From Chloroflexota bacterium (GTDB taxonomy: Bacteria; Chloroflexota; Anaerolineae; Anaerolineales; UBA11579): DNA of 39,715 nt. Positions 38,831 through 39,715 of the stretch are shown here, piece after piece. The DNA lies in contig QWJF01000013.1 of NCBI GenBank assembly GCA_009391835.1, positions 1 through 39,715 on the forward strand. Reading direction: 5' to 3'. Every line of letters begins with the position of its first letter. Position 1 is the first letter of the stretch. Under the pieces are notes generated by a model. It was not told where the DNA came from. It made no database searches and saw only the letters and a list, made by a program, of their open reading frames with translations. The position numbers and the translations under genes were made by a program.

Positions 38831-39715
38831 ATGACTCGAAAATTCTATACGTTCGTAGCCATCATTATGGTTACGTCAATGATTCTCAGCGCTTGTGGAG
38901 CTGCAGCAGCCGATTCTGGCTCCGGGGGAGAGATCCTGCAGCGTGTGTTGGACCGCGGCACCCTGGTGTGCGGCGGCCGGACAGACCTGACCGGCTTCGG
39001 CTATCTTGATGAAGACGGCAACAATATCGGTTTGGATATTGACCTGTGCCGCGCAGTTGCCGCCGCCGTTTTGGGTGACGCAAATGCCGTTGAGGTAGTT
39101 CCCTTGACCGCCGCAGATCGCGGCCCGGTACTGCAGACCGCAGAAGTGGACATGCTCTCCCGAAACGTGACCTGGACTTCCAAGCGCGATGCCGAATGGG
39201 GCAACTTCACTACTGTGATGTTCTATGATGGACAAGGCTTCATGGTCCATAACGATAGCGGCATCAATGGCCCATCTGACATGGATGGCGCCACAGTGTG
39301 TGTAACCAGTGGCACGACCACCGAGAGCAATCTGGCGACTTTCTTCGCTGATAACGGCATGAGCTACGAAGCCGTGATCGCAGAAGAATCAGCTGTGGTG
39401 TATAGCAACTACGACGAAGGTCGTTGCGATGTAACCACCAGCGACAAGTCCCAGCTGGCTGCGATTCGCACCGGCTTAACGGACCCCAGCGCCCACACAA
39501 TCCTCGATATCACCATCTCGAAAGAACCGCTGACGCCTGCCGTTCCTAGCGGCGATGATGTGTGGTTTGACATTGTGAAGACCGTGATGTGGGGTCTGAT
39601 CAACGCTGAGTTCTATGGCGTTACCCAGGCCAATGTGGGATCCATGGGAGACAGTGGCGATGGAAACATCCGCAACCTGGTTGGCACCGGCGACGATTGG
39701 GGCAACGGGCAGCTC
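38831..39715 (+). CDS. Amino-acid ABC transporter substrate-binding lipoprotein (3' partial)
   Basis: An open frame of 295 codons running off the right edge. It begins at ATG 38831 after AGGAGAAG. The signal peptide ends in lipobox M-I-L-S-A-C with the Cys at residue 20. The family-3 solute-binding fold follows: E-I-L-Q-R-V-L-D-R-G-T-L-V-C-G-G-R, G-F-G-Y-L-D-E-D-G-N-N-I-G-L-D-I-D-L-C-R-A-V-A, M-L-S-R-N-V-T-W-T-S-K-R-D and V-C-V-T-S-G-T-T-T-E-S-N-L. The pattern matches general L-amino-acid binding proteins of the AapJ/BztA type. Permease and ATPase genes are probably beyond the window. It is clearly distinct from the binding protein at 15420. Confidence 0.92.
   Translation, partial: MTRKFYTFVAIIMVTSMILSACGAAAADSGSGGEILQRVLDRGTLVCGGRTDLTGFGYLDEDGNNIGLDIDLCRAVAAAVLGDANAVEVVPLTAADRGPVLQTAEVDMLSRNVTWTSKRDAEWGNFTTVMFYDGQGFMVHNDSGINGPSDMDGATVCVTSGTTTESNLATFFADNGMSYEAVIAEESAVVYSNYDEGRCDVTTSDKSQLAAIRTGLTDPSAHTILDITISKEPLTPAVPSGDDVWFDIVKTVMWGLINAEFYGVTQANVGSMGDSGDGNIRNLVGTGDDWGNGQL

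Overview
The window looks like a chromosomal piece of a Chloroflexota bacterium, most likely of the Anaerolineae type. This is inferred from the gene mix and not from any rRNA. Supporting points are lipoproteins with an NBR1-type Ig domain, a Roadblock/LC7 protein, a mevalonate-pathway decarboxylase, STAND and HEAT proteins, a BtrH_N/DUF4872-type protein, several ABC substrate-binding lipoproteins, moderate GC and frequent TTG/GTG starts. No rRNA, tRNA, IS element, prophage or CRISPR array was seen. Coding density is very high and no gene-free stretch reaches 300 bases.

Layout. 1-1459 (+): end of a lipoprotein gene, a YbaK-type deacylase and a DinB-like protein, closed by a bidirectional terminator. 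1514-3764 (-): adenosylhomocysteinase with a PfkB sugar/nucleoside kinase (activated methyl cycle). 3927-4232 (+): a small membrane protein. 4331-7801 (-): enolase, CTP synthase and a Roadblock protein. 7943-11937 (+): pth and mfd, overlapping by 4 bases. 11960-15034: YceI-like protein (-), S1-domain protein (+), STAND NTPase (-). 15134-15310 (+): tatA. 15420-17995 (+): a complete polar amino-acid ABC transporter. 18207-24160 (+): a complete five-gene peptide-type (Dpp/Opp) ABC transporter. 24261-25479 (+): a broken BtrH_N/DUF4872-type gene. 25554-28701 (+): mevalonate-pathway decarboxylase, RseP-like protease and HEAT protein. 28755-30294 (+): gluzincin peptidase and acylphosphatase. 30287-30985 (-): radC. 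31069-33504 (+): TPR/SLT lytic transglycosylase lipoprotein. 33538-35486 (-): secG and an anchored family-5 solute-binding protein. 35637-38643 (+): uvrB, an immunity-like protein and ybaK. 38831-end (+): start of another amino-acid binding lipoprotein.

Most striking observations. (1) The peptide-type binding protein at 18207-19925 appears circularly permuted: the segment that normally forms the mature N-terminus of SBP family 5 sits at its C-terminus, and a normally ordered paralogue at 33538-35238 gives an internal reference. (2) Four genes (mvaD-like, the gluzincin peptidase, radC and the SLT lipoprotein) have a -10 box ending 6-7 bases before the start codon and no usable Shine-Dalgarno site, which suggests leaderless transcripts. 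(3) The BtrH_N/DUF4872-type gene carries one frameshift and one in-frame amber codon while keeping its promoter and ribosome-binding site. (4) The mevalonate decarboxylase has Asn where the classical diphosphomevalonate enzyme has Lys (KYWGK), fitting a phosphomevalonate decarboxylase. (5) Both complete ABC operons carry a long, stable stem-loop between the binding-protein gene and the first permease gene.

Functional view. The window is mostly housekeeping: DNA repair (mfd, uvrB, radC), translation quality control (pth, two YbaK-type proteins), central metabolism (eno, pyrG, ahcY/pfkB, mevalonate), envelope and export (tatA, secG, rseP, SLT), and nutrient uptake by ABC systems. Most transcription units have recognisable sigma70-type promoters (TTGnnn, 17-18 bases, TAtaaT).
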